Shown in pieces: positions 18,920 to 27,073 of a DNA stretch of 64,000 nt. The notes beneath the pieces are model-generated. The model had not been told where the DNA came from, did not search any database, and saw only the letters and a program-made list of their open reading frames with translations. This DNA is from Sphingomonadaceae bacterium (lineage in GTDB: Bacteria > Pseudomonadota > Alphaproteobacteria > Sphingomonadales > Sphingomonadaceae), in contig JAFAZF010000028.1 of NCBI GenBank assembly GCA_019239915.1, forward strand, positions 26,282 to 90,281, read 5' to 3'. A program made the position numbers and the translations under genes. How positions within the stretch are numbered: position 1 is the stretch's first letter; every line of letters begins with the position of its first letter.

Positions 18920-19051
18920 CTATTGCGGCACGGGCGGATCGTTGGGGCTGGCGGGCGGAAGATCGCTCGGCGTCGGCACCGGCGGATCGCGCGGCTCGGG
19001 GACGGGCACGTCGATCGGCGTCGGGATCGGGTTGGCGGGCTGGGTGGCCAT
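18920..19051 (-). CDS. Proline-rich 43-aa microprotein
   Basis: MATQPANPIPTPIDVPVPEPRDPPVPTPSDLPPASPNDPPVPQ*; not in ORF track because of size. Confidence 0.45.
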   Translation of the reverse strand: MATQPANPIPTPIDVPVPEPRDPPVPTPSDLPPASPNDPPVPQ

Positions 19052-19226
19052 GCACGGCTCCTGCGGTTCGCAGCATCAACGCATCGATCGCCTGCCTGTT
19101 CAGGCTGGCCCTCGATTTAAGCGCATCGCGGTTTTTGGCGGCATGGGCAGCAACCAACCTTCCCGCAAAGGCGGGAACCCACCGGGTTGACCTAGCCCGC
19201 TATTCGATCGGCCTGAATTGCCTCAG

Positions 19227-19398
19227 CCGTTCGGGCTGAGCCCTTCGACAGTCTGCCAAGGCGGGCGCTCAGGCTGAATTTCGATCCTGCGGATCGAAGT
19301 CGAAGCCCATGCGCCGTCGCTGCCCTTCGACTGGCCCAAAGGGCCAGCCTGTCCTGAGCGCCCGCCCTGCGGGCAGTCGAAGGGCTCAAGGCGAACGG
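19227..19398. repeat. Expanded family-A repeat with nested hairpins
   Basis: ccgttcgggctgagcccttcgacag...ctggcccaaagggccag...gcccgccctgcgggca gtcgaagggctcaaggcgaacgg. Confidence 0.85.
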
Positions 19399-19564
19399 GG
19401 AATGGTGGATCAGTCAGGTCGAAGAGGGCTCTAGCGGTCCGTCGCGGCAGCCGGTTATGATCCCCGGCCTTCGCGGGAATGACGACCACCGTTGCGGCAG
19501 CCACGGTAAAAGGCAATCGCGCGGTCGTCTCGGATCGCCGAGGCAGATGCGCCACAAACACGAA

Positions 19565-19592
19565 CGCCCGGGTCGTTTTTTCGACCCGGGCG
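19565..19592 (-). terminator. Perfect 11-bp hairpin, candidate terminator of a minus-strand RNA
   Basis: cgcccgggtcg-tttttt-cgacccgggcg; minus-strand tail is ttcgtgtttgt. Confidence 0.5.
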
Positions 19593-19745
19593 CCGCGTGA
19601 CGATCGCTCGTCAGCCCCCTTGCTGAGCGGCCCTCGCGCATCGCACCCCTTATTCGCGACGCGGGGCCAAGCCCTCCCCGAACCAAGGCCAGGCCGAAGT
19701 CCGTGTGACTCTCGGTAGCGGGTCGACTTGCGATTGTCATGAATC
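19565..19745 (-). ncRNA. Candidate structured non-coding RNA upstream of and antisense to the proS leader
   Basis: Minus strand contains nested inverted repeats (gccgc-tcagc..gctga-..-gcggc; tcgcg..cgcga) ending in the 19565-19592 hairpin; no Rfam family assigned. Confidence 0.3.
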
Positions 19746-19879
19746 TGCTTCGTTCAGCGCAACGAAAGGTCGGCGGCTGTGGCGCGCGCGCAACAGGCAC
19801 GCTTGCTCCGGCTACGGCCGCGCAATAGAGCGCATCGGACCCGGCGCGCGTCCGCGCTGAGCCAAGGTCCGGAATCCCG

Positions 19880-21205
19880 ATGCGTCTCTCCCGTTATTTC
19901 ATGCCCGTCGCCAAGGAAACGCCGGCCGACGCGCAGATCGTGAGCCATAAGCTGATGCTGCGCGCCGGGCTGATCCGCCAGACCGCCGCCGGCATCTACG
20001 CCTGGCTGCCGCTCGGCCAACGAGTGCTGCGCAACATCGAGCAGATCGTCCGCGAGGAGCAGGACCGGGCCGGCGCGATCGAGCTCTTGATGCCGACCTT
20101 GCAGTCTGCCGATCTCTGGCGCCAGTCGGGCCGCTACGACGCCTATGGCCCCGAAATGCTGCGCATCAAGGATCGCCACGAGCGCGAGCTGCTCTACGGG
20201 CCGACCAACGAGGAGATGATCACCGCGATCTTCCGGGATTCGGCGCGCAGCTATCGCGACCTGCCGCGCACGCTCTACCATATCCAGTGGAAGTTCCGCG
20301 ACGAGATCCGGCCGCGCTTCGGGGTGATGCGCGGCCGCGAGTTCCTGATGAAGGACGCCTATTCGTTCGACATGGACGAGGCCGGCGCGCGGCACAGCTA
20401 TTTCGAGCAGCTCCAGGCCTATATCCGCACCTTTCGGCGCCTCGGCGTGCAGGCGGTGCCGATGAAGGCGGCGAGCGGCCCGATCGGCGGCGACCTCAGC
20501 CACGAGTTCATCGTGCTCGCGCCGACCGGCGAGAGCGAGGTGTTCTACGATGCCGCGTTCGAGGCGGAAGATTGGAGCAGCCACCGGTTCGAGCGCGGCG
20601 ATACCGCCGGGCTCAACGCCTTCTTCAAGCGGCTGACGAGCGTCTACGCCGCCACCGACGAGACTCACGACGAAGCGCGCTGGGCGGAGGTGCCCGCCGA
20701 TCGCCAGCGGCAGGGCAGGGGCATCGAGGTCGGCCACATCTTCTATTTCGGCACCAAATATTCGGCGTCGATGGGGATGAAGGTGCAGGGGCGGGACGGA
20801 GCGGAAGTGGTGCCGCAGATGGGCAGCTACGGCATCGGCGTCTCGCGCCTGATGGGCGCGATCATCGAGGCGAGCCATGACGATGCCGGCATCATCTGGC
20901 CGGAGGCGGTCGCGCCCTACCAGGTCGGCCTGATCAACATGCGCGCCGATCATGCCGGCTGCGTCGCGGCGGCGGACGATATCTACGCCAAGCTCGGCGG
21001 CCTCGCGGGCGGCCGCGTGCTCTACGACGATCGCGACGAGCGCGGTGGCGCCAAGTTCGCGACGATGGACCTGATCGGGCTGCCCTGGCAGGTCGTGATC
21101 GGCCCAAAGGGGCTGGAGCGCGGCGTCGTCGAACTGAAGCAGCGCCGCACCGGCGAGAAGCAGGAGCTGAGCGTCGAAAGCGCGCTGGCAAGGTTGGCAG
21201 GGTGA
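19880..21205 (+). CDS. proS: Prolyl-tRNA synthetase (short alphaproteobacterial type)
   Basis: [81 protein letters not shown]. Confidence 0.97.
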   Translation: MRLSRYFMPVAKETPADAQIVSHKLMLRAGLIRQTAAGIYAWLPLGQRVLRNIEQIVREEQDRAGAIELLMPTLQSADLWRQSGRYDAYGPEMLRIKDRHERELLYGPTNEEMITAIFRDSARSYRDLPRTLYHIQWKFRDEIRPRFGVMRGREFLMKDAYSFDMDEAGARHSYFEQLQAYIRTFRRLGVQAVPMKAASGPIGGDLSHEFIVLAPTGESEVFYDAAFEAEDWSSHRFERGDTAGLNAFFKRLTSVYAATDETHDEARWAEVPADRQRQGRGIEVGHIFYFGTKYSASMGMKVQGRDGAEVVPQMGSYGIGVSRLMGAIIEASHDDAGIIWPEAVAPYQVGLINMRADHAGCVAAADDIYAKLGGLAGGRVLYDDRDERGGAKFATMDLIGLPWQVVIGPKGLERGVVELKQRRTGEKQELSVESALARLAG

Positions 21206-21222
21206 ACCGCGGATCCGGGCCT

Positions 21223-21295
21223 CCGTTCGCCCTGAGCGAAGTCGAAGGGCAAGCGCTGATGGCGGCTGTGCTTCGACTGCGCTCAGCACGAACGG
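21223..21295. repeat. Family-A palindromic repeat
   Basis: ccgttcgccctgagcgaagtcgaaggg...cttcgactgcgctcagcacgaacgg. Confidence 0.9.
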
Positions 21296-21320
21296 ATGTT
21301 GTTGAGCCGGGGCGCCTACC

Positions 21321-22571
21321 GTGATCCTCAATTCCTACGAGCGGATGATCGCCAGGCGCTATCTGCTGCCGGGCAAGGGCGAGGGGTTCATCTTCCTCGT
21401 CGCCACGATCAGCCTCGGCGCGGTGACGCTCGGCGTCGCGGCGCTGATCATCGTGATGAGCGTGATGAACGGCTTCCGCGCCGAGCTGTTCGACAAGATC
21501 ATCGGGCTGAACGGCCACGCCGTCGTGCAGGGCTATGACGGCCGGCTGCCGGGGTGGCGCGCGGTCGAGCAGGATGCGCTCGCGACGCCGGGCGTCACCT
21601 CGGCGACGCCGCTGATCGAGAATCCGTTGATGGCGAGCTTCGGCGGCCGCGTCGAAGGCGTGCTGGTGCGCGGCATGCGTGTCGAGGACATTCGCGGCAA
21701 CACCGCGATCGCGAGCCACATCAAGGCGGGCAAGCTCGCCCAGCTAACGCCGGGATCCGGCAACGTCGCGATCGGCTCGGCGCTCGCGCAGGCGCTCGGC
21801 GCCGACGTCGGGGACCAGATCAGCCTGATCAGCCCGGCCGGCCAGACGACGCCGTTCGGCACGGTGCCGCGCATCGTCAGCTATCGCGTCGCGGCGATCT
21901 TCGAGGTCGGCGTCTATGACTACGACAAGGCGTTCGTGGTGATGCCGCTGTCGGACGCGCAGACGCTGCTGATGCTCGGCGACGCGGTCGGCATGGTCGA
22001 GGTGCAGACCGTCGATGCCGACAAGGTCGGCAAGATCCTCGCGCCGCTCGCGGCCAAGACAGCGGGCATCGGCGTGGTGCAGGACTGGCGGCAGATGAAC
22101 GCCTCGCTGTTCGAGGCGCTGGAGGTCGAGCGGGTGGCGATGTTCGTCGTGCTCTCGCTGATCATACTCGTCGCGGTGTTCAACATCCTTTCCTCGCTGA
22201 TCATGCTGGTCCGCGCCAAGACGCGCGACATCGCGATCCTGCGGACGATGGGCGCGACGCGCCGCGCGCTGATGAAGGTGTTCGTGACGGTCGGCCTCAC
22301 GATCGGCACGCTGGGGACGGGGCTGGGGCTGATCGTCGGGGCGATCTTCCTGTTCTTCCGCCAGGATGTCGTCGATGCGGTGCAGGCGATCACCGGCCAG
22401 AACCTCTGGGATCCCTCGATCCGCTTCCTCACCGAGCTGCCGTCGCGCACCGATCCGTTCGAGGTGATCGCGATCACCGCGATGGCGATCGGCCTTTCCT
22501 TCCTTGCGACGCTCTATCCGGCGTGGAAAGCGGCGAGCACCGATCCGGTGCAGGTGCTGCGGTATGAGTGA
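21321..22571 (+). CDS. lolC: Lipoprotein-releasing ABC transporter permease (LolC/LolE family)
   Basis: 416 aa; YLLPGKGEGFIFLVATISLGAVTLGVAALIIVMSVMNGFRAEL; FtsX-like C-terminus. Confidence 0.93.
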   Translation: MILNSYERMIARRYLLPGKGEGFIFLVATISLGAVTLGVAALIIVMSVMNGFRAELFDKIIGLNGHAVVQGYDGRLPGWRAVEQDALATPGVTSATPLIENPLMASFGGRVEGVLVRGMRVEDIRGNTAIASHIKAGKLAQLTPGSGNVAIGSALAQALGADVGDQISLISPAGQTTPFGTVPRIVSYRVAAIFEVGVYDYDKAFVVMPLSDAQTLLMLGDAVGMVEVQTVDADKVGKILAPLAAKTAGIGVVQDWRQMNASLFEALEVERVAMFVVLSLIILVAVFNILSSLIMLVRAKTRDIAILRTMGATRRALMKVFVTVGLTIGTLGTGLGLIVGAIFLFFRQDVVDAVQAITGQNLWDPSIRFLTELPSRTDPFEVIAITAMAIGLSFLATLYPAWKAASTDPVQVLRYE

Positions 22572-22583
22572 GGCACGGATTCT

Positions 22584-22679
22584 CCCTCTCCCCTTTGGGG
22601 AGAGGGTCGGGGTGAGGGGGGGCGACCTCTCGATAGCGCATCCCCCCCTCACCCAACCCTCTCCCCCGAGGGGAGAGGG
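22584..22679. repeat. Palindromic repeat (ctctcccctttggggagaggg family) between lolC and lolD
   Basis: ccctctcccctttggggagagggtcggggtgagggg...cccccctcacccaaccctctcccccgaggggagaggg. Confidence 0.85.
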
Positions 22680-22682
22680 CTA

Positions 22683-23360
22683 ATGGCGATGGACCCCCTC
22701 CTCCACGTCACCGACCTGCGCCGCACCTTCCGTCAGGGCGAGGCGGTGATCGAGGTGCTGCGTGGTGTCGCGCTTGCGATCGCGCCGGGCGAGATCGTCG
22801 CGCTGCTCGGGCCGTCGGGCTCGGGCAAGTCGACCTTGCTGCAGGCGGTCGGCCTGCTCGAGGGCGGGTTCGAGGGCTCGATCCGGCTGGCGGGTCGCGA
22901 GGCGGCGAAGCTCGACGATGCCGGGCGCACCGAGCTTCGGCGCGATCATCTCGGCTTCGTCTACCAGTTCCACCATCTGCTGCCGGATTTCTCGGCGGTC
23001 GAGAACGTCGTGCTGCCGCAGCTCGTGCGCGGCGCGTCCCCCGCGGACGCGAAGGCGCACGCCGAATCGCTGCTCACCAGCCTCGGCCTCGCCGACCGGC
23101 TGACGCACCGGCCAAGCGCGCTTTCGGGCGGCGAGCAGCAGCGCGTCGCGGTCGCCCGCGCGCTCGCCAACAAGCCCGCGCTGGTGCTCGCCGACGAACC
23201 TACGGGCAATCTCGACGAGGCGACCGCGGACATCGTGCTGGCCGAGTTCCTCAGCCTCGTGCGCGGCCAGGGCTCGGCGGCGCTGGTCGCGACCCACAAT
23301 GAGCGGCTCGCGGCGCGGATGGACCGCGTCGTGCGGCTGCATGATGGCATCCTCAGCTAA
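22683..23360 (+). CDS. lolD: Lipoprotein-releasing ABC transporter ATP-binding protein
   Basis: Walker [11 protein letters not shown], signature [15 protein letters not shown], Walker [14 protein letters not shown]. Confidence 0.95.
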   Translation: MAMDPLLHVTDLRRTFRQGEAVIEVLRGVALAIAPGEIVALLGPSGSGKSTLLQAVGLLEGGFEGSIRLAGREAAKLDDAGRTELRRDHLGFVYQFHHLLPDFSAVENVVLPQLVRGASPADAKAHAESLLTSLGLADRLTHRPSALSGGEQQRVAVARALANKPALVLADEPTGNLDEATADIVLAEFLSLVRGQGSAALVATHNERLAARMDRVVRLHDGILS

Positions 23361-23377
23361 CCACGTTCAAAAGACAG

Positions 23378-23462
23378 CCGTTCGCGCTGAGCGAAGTCGA
23401 AGTGCGTGCCGAGAGAACGAACGCCTGTGGCACGTCCTTCGAATTCGCTCAGGACGACCGGG
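23378..23462. repeat. Family-A palindromic repeat
   Basis: ccgttcgcgctgagcgaagtcgaag...ccttcgaattcgctcaggacgaccgggg. Confidence 0.8.
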
Positions 23463-23489
23463 GAAAGCTTGGCGAACGTAGCTCGCCGC

Positions 23490-23723
23490 TCAGATCGCGC
23501 TCGGCTCACGCGCCGCCGCCGCGGCAACCCGCCCGCGCATCGGCGCGCTCTTCACCGCGAGCTTGAGGATGTTGGCGCGGCTGCGGCAGGCTTCCTGCGT
23601 GCGGCCCATGGCGTGCGCGATGTCGCGCAGAAATTCGCCGTCGACGATGCGGCGGCGGAGCTCCGCATCGTCTTCCTCTTCCCAGCGCCGGCGATGCCCC
23701 GGCGGATGTCCAACGATCACCAT
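23490..23723 (-). CDS. Small SANT/Myb-like helix-turn-helix protein
   Basis: 77 aa: RRWEEEDDAELRRRIVDGEFLRDIAHAMGRTQEACRSRANIL. Confidence 0.6.
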   Translation of the reverse strand: MVIVGHPPGHRRRWEEEDDAELRRRIVDGEFLRDIAHAMGRTQEACRSRANILKLAVKSAPMRGRVAAAAAREPSAI

Positions 23724-23865
23724 GACCCGATCCTCCTCGTTGCAGCGGAGGTAGCGCGGTCGCTCTGAACGATTTTCGAATGCGCTTGTAAGCTGGCGGC
23801 AAGGTTGATCCTCGCCTTGACGGCTTCGGGGCCTCGACCCTATGAGGCGCGGCCTCGCAGGCGTG

Positions 23866-23942
23866 GCGATCGTAGCTCAATTGGTTAGAGCGCCGGTTTG
23901 TGGTACCGGAGGTTGCGGGTTCAATCCCCGTCGATCGCCCCA
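23866..23942 (+). tRNA. tRNA-His (GTG)
   Basis: gcgatcg-ta-gctc-aattggtta-gagc-gccggtttgtggtaccgg...-gcgggttcaatccccgt-cgatcgc-c-cca; G-1 encoded at 23865, C73, CCA encoded. Confidence 0.95.
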
Positions 23943-23954
23943 TCCGCCATCATT

Positions 23955-24049
23955 CGTCATTCCCGCGAAGGCGGGAATCCATAGTGGCTGGACGCGCGTT
24001 CTTGCCCCGCCGGCAGAGAATATGGGTCCCCGCCTTCGCGGGGATGACG
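23955..24049. repeat. Family-B palindromic repeat
   Basis: cgtcattcccgcgaaggcgggaatccatag...tatgggtccccgccttcgcggggatgacg. Confidence 0.9.
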
Positions 24050-24073
24050 AGCGGCTGATAAAGAAGGCAATCC

Positions 24074-25120
24074 ATGGCGCCCTGGCAGTTCCCCGATTTC
24101 GACGATCATGAGGCGGTCCATTTCTTTGCGGACGCGACCTCGGGCCTGCGCGCGATCATCGCGGTCCATTCGACGCATCTCGGCCCGGCGGCGGGCGGCT
24201 GCCGCTTCTGGCACTATGCGCAAGACGACGCCGCGATCACCGACGCGCTGCGCCTCTCGCGCGGGATGAGCTACAAGAACGCGATGGCGGGGTTGCCGCT
24301 CGGCGGCGGCAAGGGCGTGATCCTCGCGCCGGCCGATCGCGTCAAGACGCCGGCGCTGCTCGCCGCCTTCGGCCGCGCGATCGAGTCGCTCGGCGGCCGC
24401 TACGTCACGGCGGAAGATGTCGGCATGGGCGAGGCCGATCTCGTCGCGATCGGCCGCGAGACGCGCTACGTCTCTGGGCTACCGGTGGCGGGAGCGGATG
24501 CGGCGGGCGGCGATCCCGGCCCGTTCACCGCCGACGGCGTGTTCCTGGGCGTCAAGGCCGCGATCCGGCGCGGGCTGGGCAAGGACGATGCCGCCGGCGT
24601 GCACGTCGCGATCCAGGGCGTCGGCTCGGTCGGCGGCGGGCTCGCGCGGCGGCTGGCGGCGCAGGGCGCGCGGCTGACACTCGCCGATGTCGATGCCGGT
24701 CGCGCGGAACGGCTCGCCGCCGAACTGGGCGCTGCCACGGTCGCGGCCGACGCGATCCTGTCGATCGAGGCGGACGTGCTCAGCCCCTGCGCGCTCGGCG
24801 CGATCCTCACCGCCGAGACCATCGGCGCGCTGCGTGTGCCGGTCGTCGCGGGCGGCGCCAACAACCAGCTCGCGACGCCGGAAGACGGCGCCCGGCTGCG
24901 CGATCGCGGCGTCCTCTACGCGCCCGATTACGTTATCAACGCCGGCGGCATCATCAACGTCGGCCTCGAATATCTCGGCGCGGGCAGCGACGAGGTCGCG
25001 CGCCGCGTCGCCGCGATTCCCGAGCGATTGAACGCGATCTGGGACGAGGCGGAGGCTACCGCCACGCCGCCGAGCGCCGTTGCCGACCGCATGGCGCAGC
25101 GCCTGATCGGGCGAGGGTGA
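24074..25120 (+). CDS. Glu/Leu/Phe/Val dehydrogenase family (leucine dehydrogenase-like)
   Basis: GPAAGGCRFWHY, GMSYKNAMAGLPLGGGKGVI, TAEDVGMGEADL, VAIQGVGSVGGGLARRLA. Confidence 0.93.
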   Translation: MAPWQFPDFDDHEAVHFFADATSGLRAIIAVHSTHLGPAAGGCRFWHYAQDDAAITDALRLSRGMSYKNAMAGLPLGGGKGVILAPADRVKTPALLAAFGRAIESLGGRYVTAEDVGMGEADLVAIGRETRYVSGLPVAGADAAGGDPGPFTADGVFLGVKAAIRRGLGKDDAAGVHVAIQGVGSVGGGLARRLAAQGARLTLADVDAGRAERLAAELGAATVAADAILSIEADVLSPCALGAILTAETIGALRVPVVAGGANNQLATPEDGARLRDRGVLYAPDYVINAGGIINVGLEYLGAGSDEVARRVAAIPERLNAIWDEAEATATPPSAVADRMAQRLIGRG

Positions 25121-25139
25121 GGCGACCCTTCTCCTCGAA

Positions 25140-25229
25140 CCGTTCGTGCTGAGCCTGTCGAAGCACTGTCCTTCTCTATTTTGTCCATGGAAAAGAAGAA
25201 CAGCCCTTCGACAAGCTCAGGGCGAACGG
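25140..25229. repeat. Family-A palindromic repeat
   Basis: ccgttcgtgctgagcctgtcgaagcac...cccttcgacaagctcagggcgaacgg. Confidence 0.9.
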
Positions 25230-25333
25230 AAGTGGTAGGTGCGGCTGACCGCCGGCATCCTGCGCACGGAACGCTGCACTCCAATCTCAATTGATCGCGG
25301 GGTCGGCAGGCATACGCTCATACCAATCAGAAC

Positions 25334-25493
25334 CCGCTCGTGCTGAGCGAAGTCGAAGTACGTGCGGCACGCGCTCAAATTTGTTCTGCTTGAGCGAAGT
25401 CGAAGGTCACACCATCGCTGCAGTGGGATGGCGTGCAATGTGGATAGCCGTTCTACCTGTCACGTCCTTCGACTTCGCTCAGGACGACCGGGG
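25334..25493. repeat. Composite/degenerate family-A repeat
   Basis: ccgctcgtgctgagcgaagtcgaagtacgtg...tgcttgagcgaagtcgaagg...cgtccttcgacttcgctcaggacgaccgggg. Confidence 0.75.
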
Positions 25494-25607
25494 ATGGAGA
25501 GCTGGTGGTGTGGCAGAGAGGTGTTGCAGCGGCACAGCAACGTGCGGCCCGTGTTCAGGAGCGCTCTTTCCGCCACCTTCAAGCTGCTTTAGAGAGCGGC
25601 TCCAGCC

Positions 25608-26330
25608 ATGCATATTTTCGCCAATCCCGGCCGTTTTCTCAGCATCGCGAAGCCGCTCACGCCGTGGCTCGGCTGGAGCGGCGCGGGCCTGATCGCTGTG
25701 GCGCTGACGGGCGGGCTGTTGGTGACGCCGCCTGACTATCTCCAGGGCGAGACGGTGCGGATCATGTACATCCATGTGCCGTCCGCATGGCTCGGCATGG
25801 CCGGCTGGATGGGCATCGCGGTGGCGAGCCTGATGCAGCTGGTCTGGCGGCATCCGCTCGCCGGCGTCGCGGCGCGTGCCTGCGCCGCGCCCGGCGCGGT
25901 GTTCGCCGCGGTCTGTCTTGCGACCGGATCGATCTGGGGGCGGCCGACCTGGGGCACCTGGTGGGAGTGGGACGGGCGGCTGACCTCGATGCTCGTGCTG
26001 TTCTTCCTCTATCTCGGCTATATCGCGCTGGCCGCGGCGGCGGACGAGCGCGGCGGTGAAGGGGCAGATCGTGCCGCCGCGATCTTTGGGCTCGTCGGCG
26101 CGATCAACCTGCCGATCATCCATTATTCGGTGCTGTGGTGGCGCACGCTGCATCAGGGCGAGAGCATCTCGCTCGGCGGCACGACGATCGCGCCCGCGCT
26201 GCTCTGGCCGCTGCCGCTCTCGGCGCTGGGCTTCACGCTGCTGTTCGGCGCGATCGTGCTGATGCGGATGCGCGCCGCGCTCGCCCATATCCGCGTCGAG
26301 GCGCGGCTGCGGAGGCTCGCCGAGGCATGA
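25608..26330 (+). CDS. ccmC: Heme exporter protein CcmC
   Basis: ETVRIMYIHVPSAWLGMAGW, WGRPTWGTWWEWDGRLTSML tryptophan-rich WWD-type motif. Confidence 0.96.
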   Translation: MHIFANPGRFLSIAKPLTPWLGWSGAGLIAVALTGGLLVTPPDYLQGETVRIMYIHVPSAWLGMAGWMGIAVASLMQLVWRHPLAGVAARACAAPGAVFAAVCLATGSIWGRPTWGTWWEWDGRLTSMLVLFFLYLGYIALAAAADERGGEGADRAAAIFGLVGAINLPIIHYSVLWWRTLHQGESISLGGTTIAPALLWPLPLSALGFTLLFGAIVLMRMRAALAHIRVEARLRRLAEA

Positions 26331-26455
26331 ACCAGTGGGCGTTCGTGATCGCCGCCTATGGGGTCGCCGGCGTGGCGACGTTCGGCCTGACTATCGTCAG
26401 CTACGTCCGGATGCGCCGCGCCGAGGCCGCCGCCGACGCGCTGCGAAGGCGCTGA
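26327..26455 (+). CDS. ccmD: Heme exporter protein CcmD
   Basis: 42 aa MNQWAFVIAAYGVAGVATFGLTIVSYVRMRRAEAAADALRRR, ATGA overlap with ccmC, conserved position. Confidence 0.85.
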   Translation: MNQWAFVIAAYGVAGVATFGLTIVSYVRMRRAEAAADALRRR

Positions 26456-26460
26456 CGCAA

Positions 26461-26928
26461 ATGGCGGGGGTCAAGGCAAAGCATCAGCGTCTGACGCTCA
26501 CGCTGCTCGCGATCGTCGCGGTGGTCGGCGCGACGTTGCTTGCGATGTCCGCGCTCAAGGATCAGGCGGCCTATTTCTACACGCCCGGCGACGTCGTGAA
26601 GGATGGCGTGCCGATGGGCAAGGCGATCCGGCTCGGCGGCATGGTCGTCGATCATTCGATCGTCCACGCGCCCGATGGCGTGACGATCGATTTCAAGGTG
26701 ACCGACGGCAGCGACACGGTGCCGGTTCAGTTCAAGGGCATCGTCCCCGATCTCTTCCGCGAGAAGTCGGGCGTGGTGGCGGAAGGCCGCTTCGTCTCGT
26801 CGACGCTCTTCCTCGCCGACACCATCCTCGCCAAGCACGATGAGAACTATATGCCGCCGCAGATGGCCGGCAAGATGCACGAGAGCGCCAGCCTCGATAC
26901 CAGCGCCAAAACGAAGGCGCTGCAGTGA
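26461..26928 (+). CDS. ccmE: Cytochrome c maturation protein CcmE
   Basis: MAGVKAKHQRLTLTLLAIVAVVGATLLAMSALKDQAAYFYTPGDV, LGGMVVDHSI, LAKHDENYMPPQM. Confidence 0.95.
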   Translation: MAGVKAKHQRLTLTLLAIVAVVGATLLAMSALKDQAAYFYTPGDVVKDGVPMGKAIRLGGMVVDHSIVHAPDGVTIDFKVTDGSDTVPVQFKGIVPDLFREKSGVVAEGRFVSSTLFLADTILAKHDENYMPPQMAGKMHESASLDTSAKTKALQ

Positions 26929-26951
26929 GCGGCAGTCCCACAGCCAAGAGC

Positions 26952-27035
26952 CCGTTCGTGCTGAGCGAAGTCGAAGCACGTGCCGCTGCCGCCACCGTGT
27001 GTTGCACGTCCTTCGACTGCGCTCAGGACGAACGG
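26952..27035. repeat. Family-A palindromic repeat between ccmE and ccmF
   Basis: ccgttcgtgctgagcgaagtcgaagcacgtg...cacgtccttcgactgcgctcaggacgaacgg. Confidence 0.9.
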
Positions 27036-27073
27036 TGGTTTGCCGATAAGGCGGTCACCAGGCTGGCCATCGC

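Noticed and set aside
18920-19051. VPEP string in the proline-rich microprotein as a PEP-CTERM sorting signal
   Set aside because: No signal peptide, no transmembrane segment and no basic tail follow the VPEP, so it does not fit an exosortase substrate.
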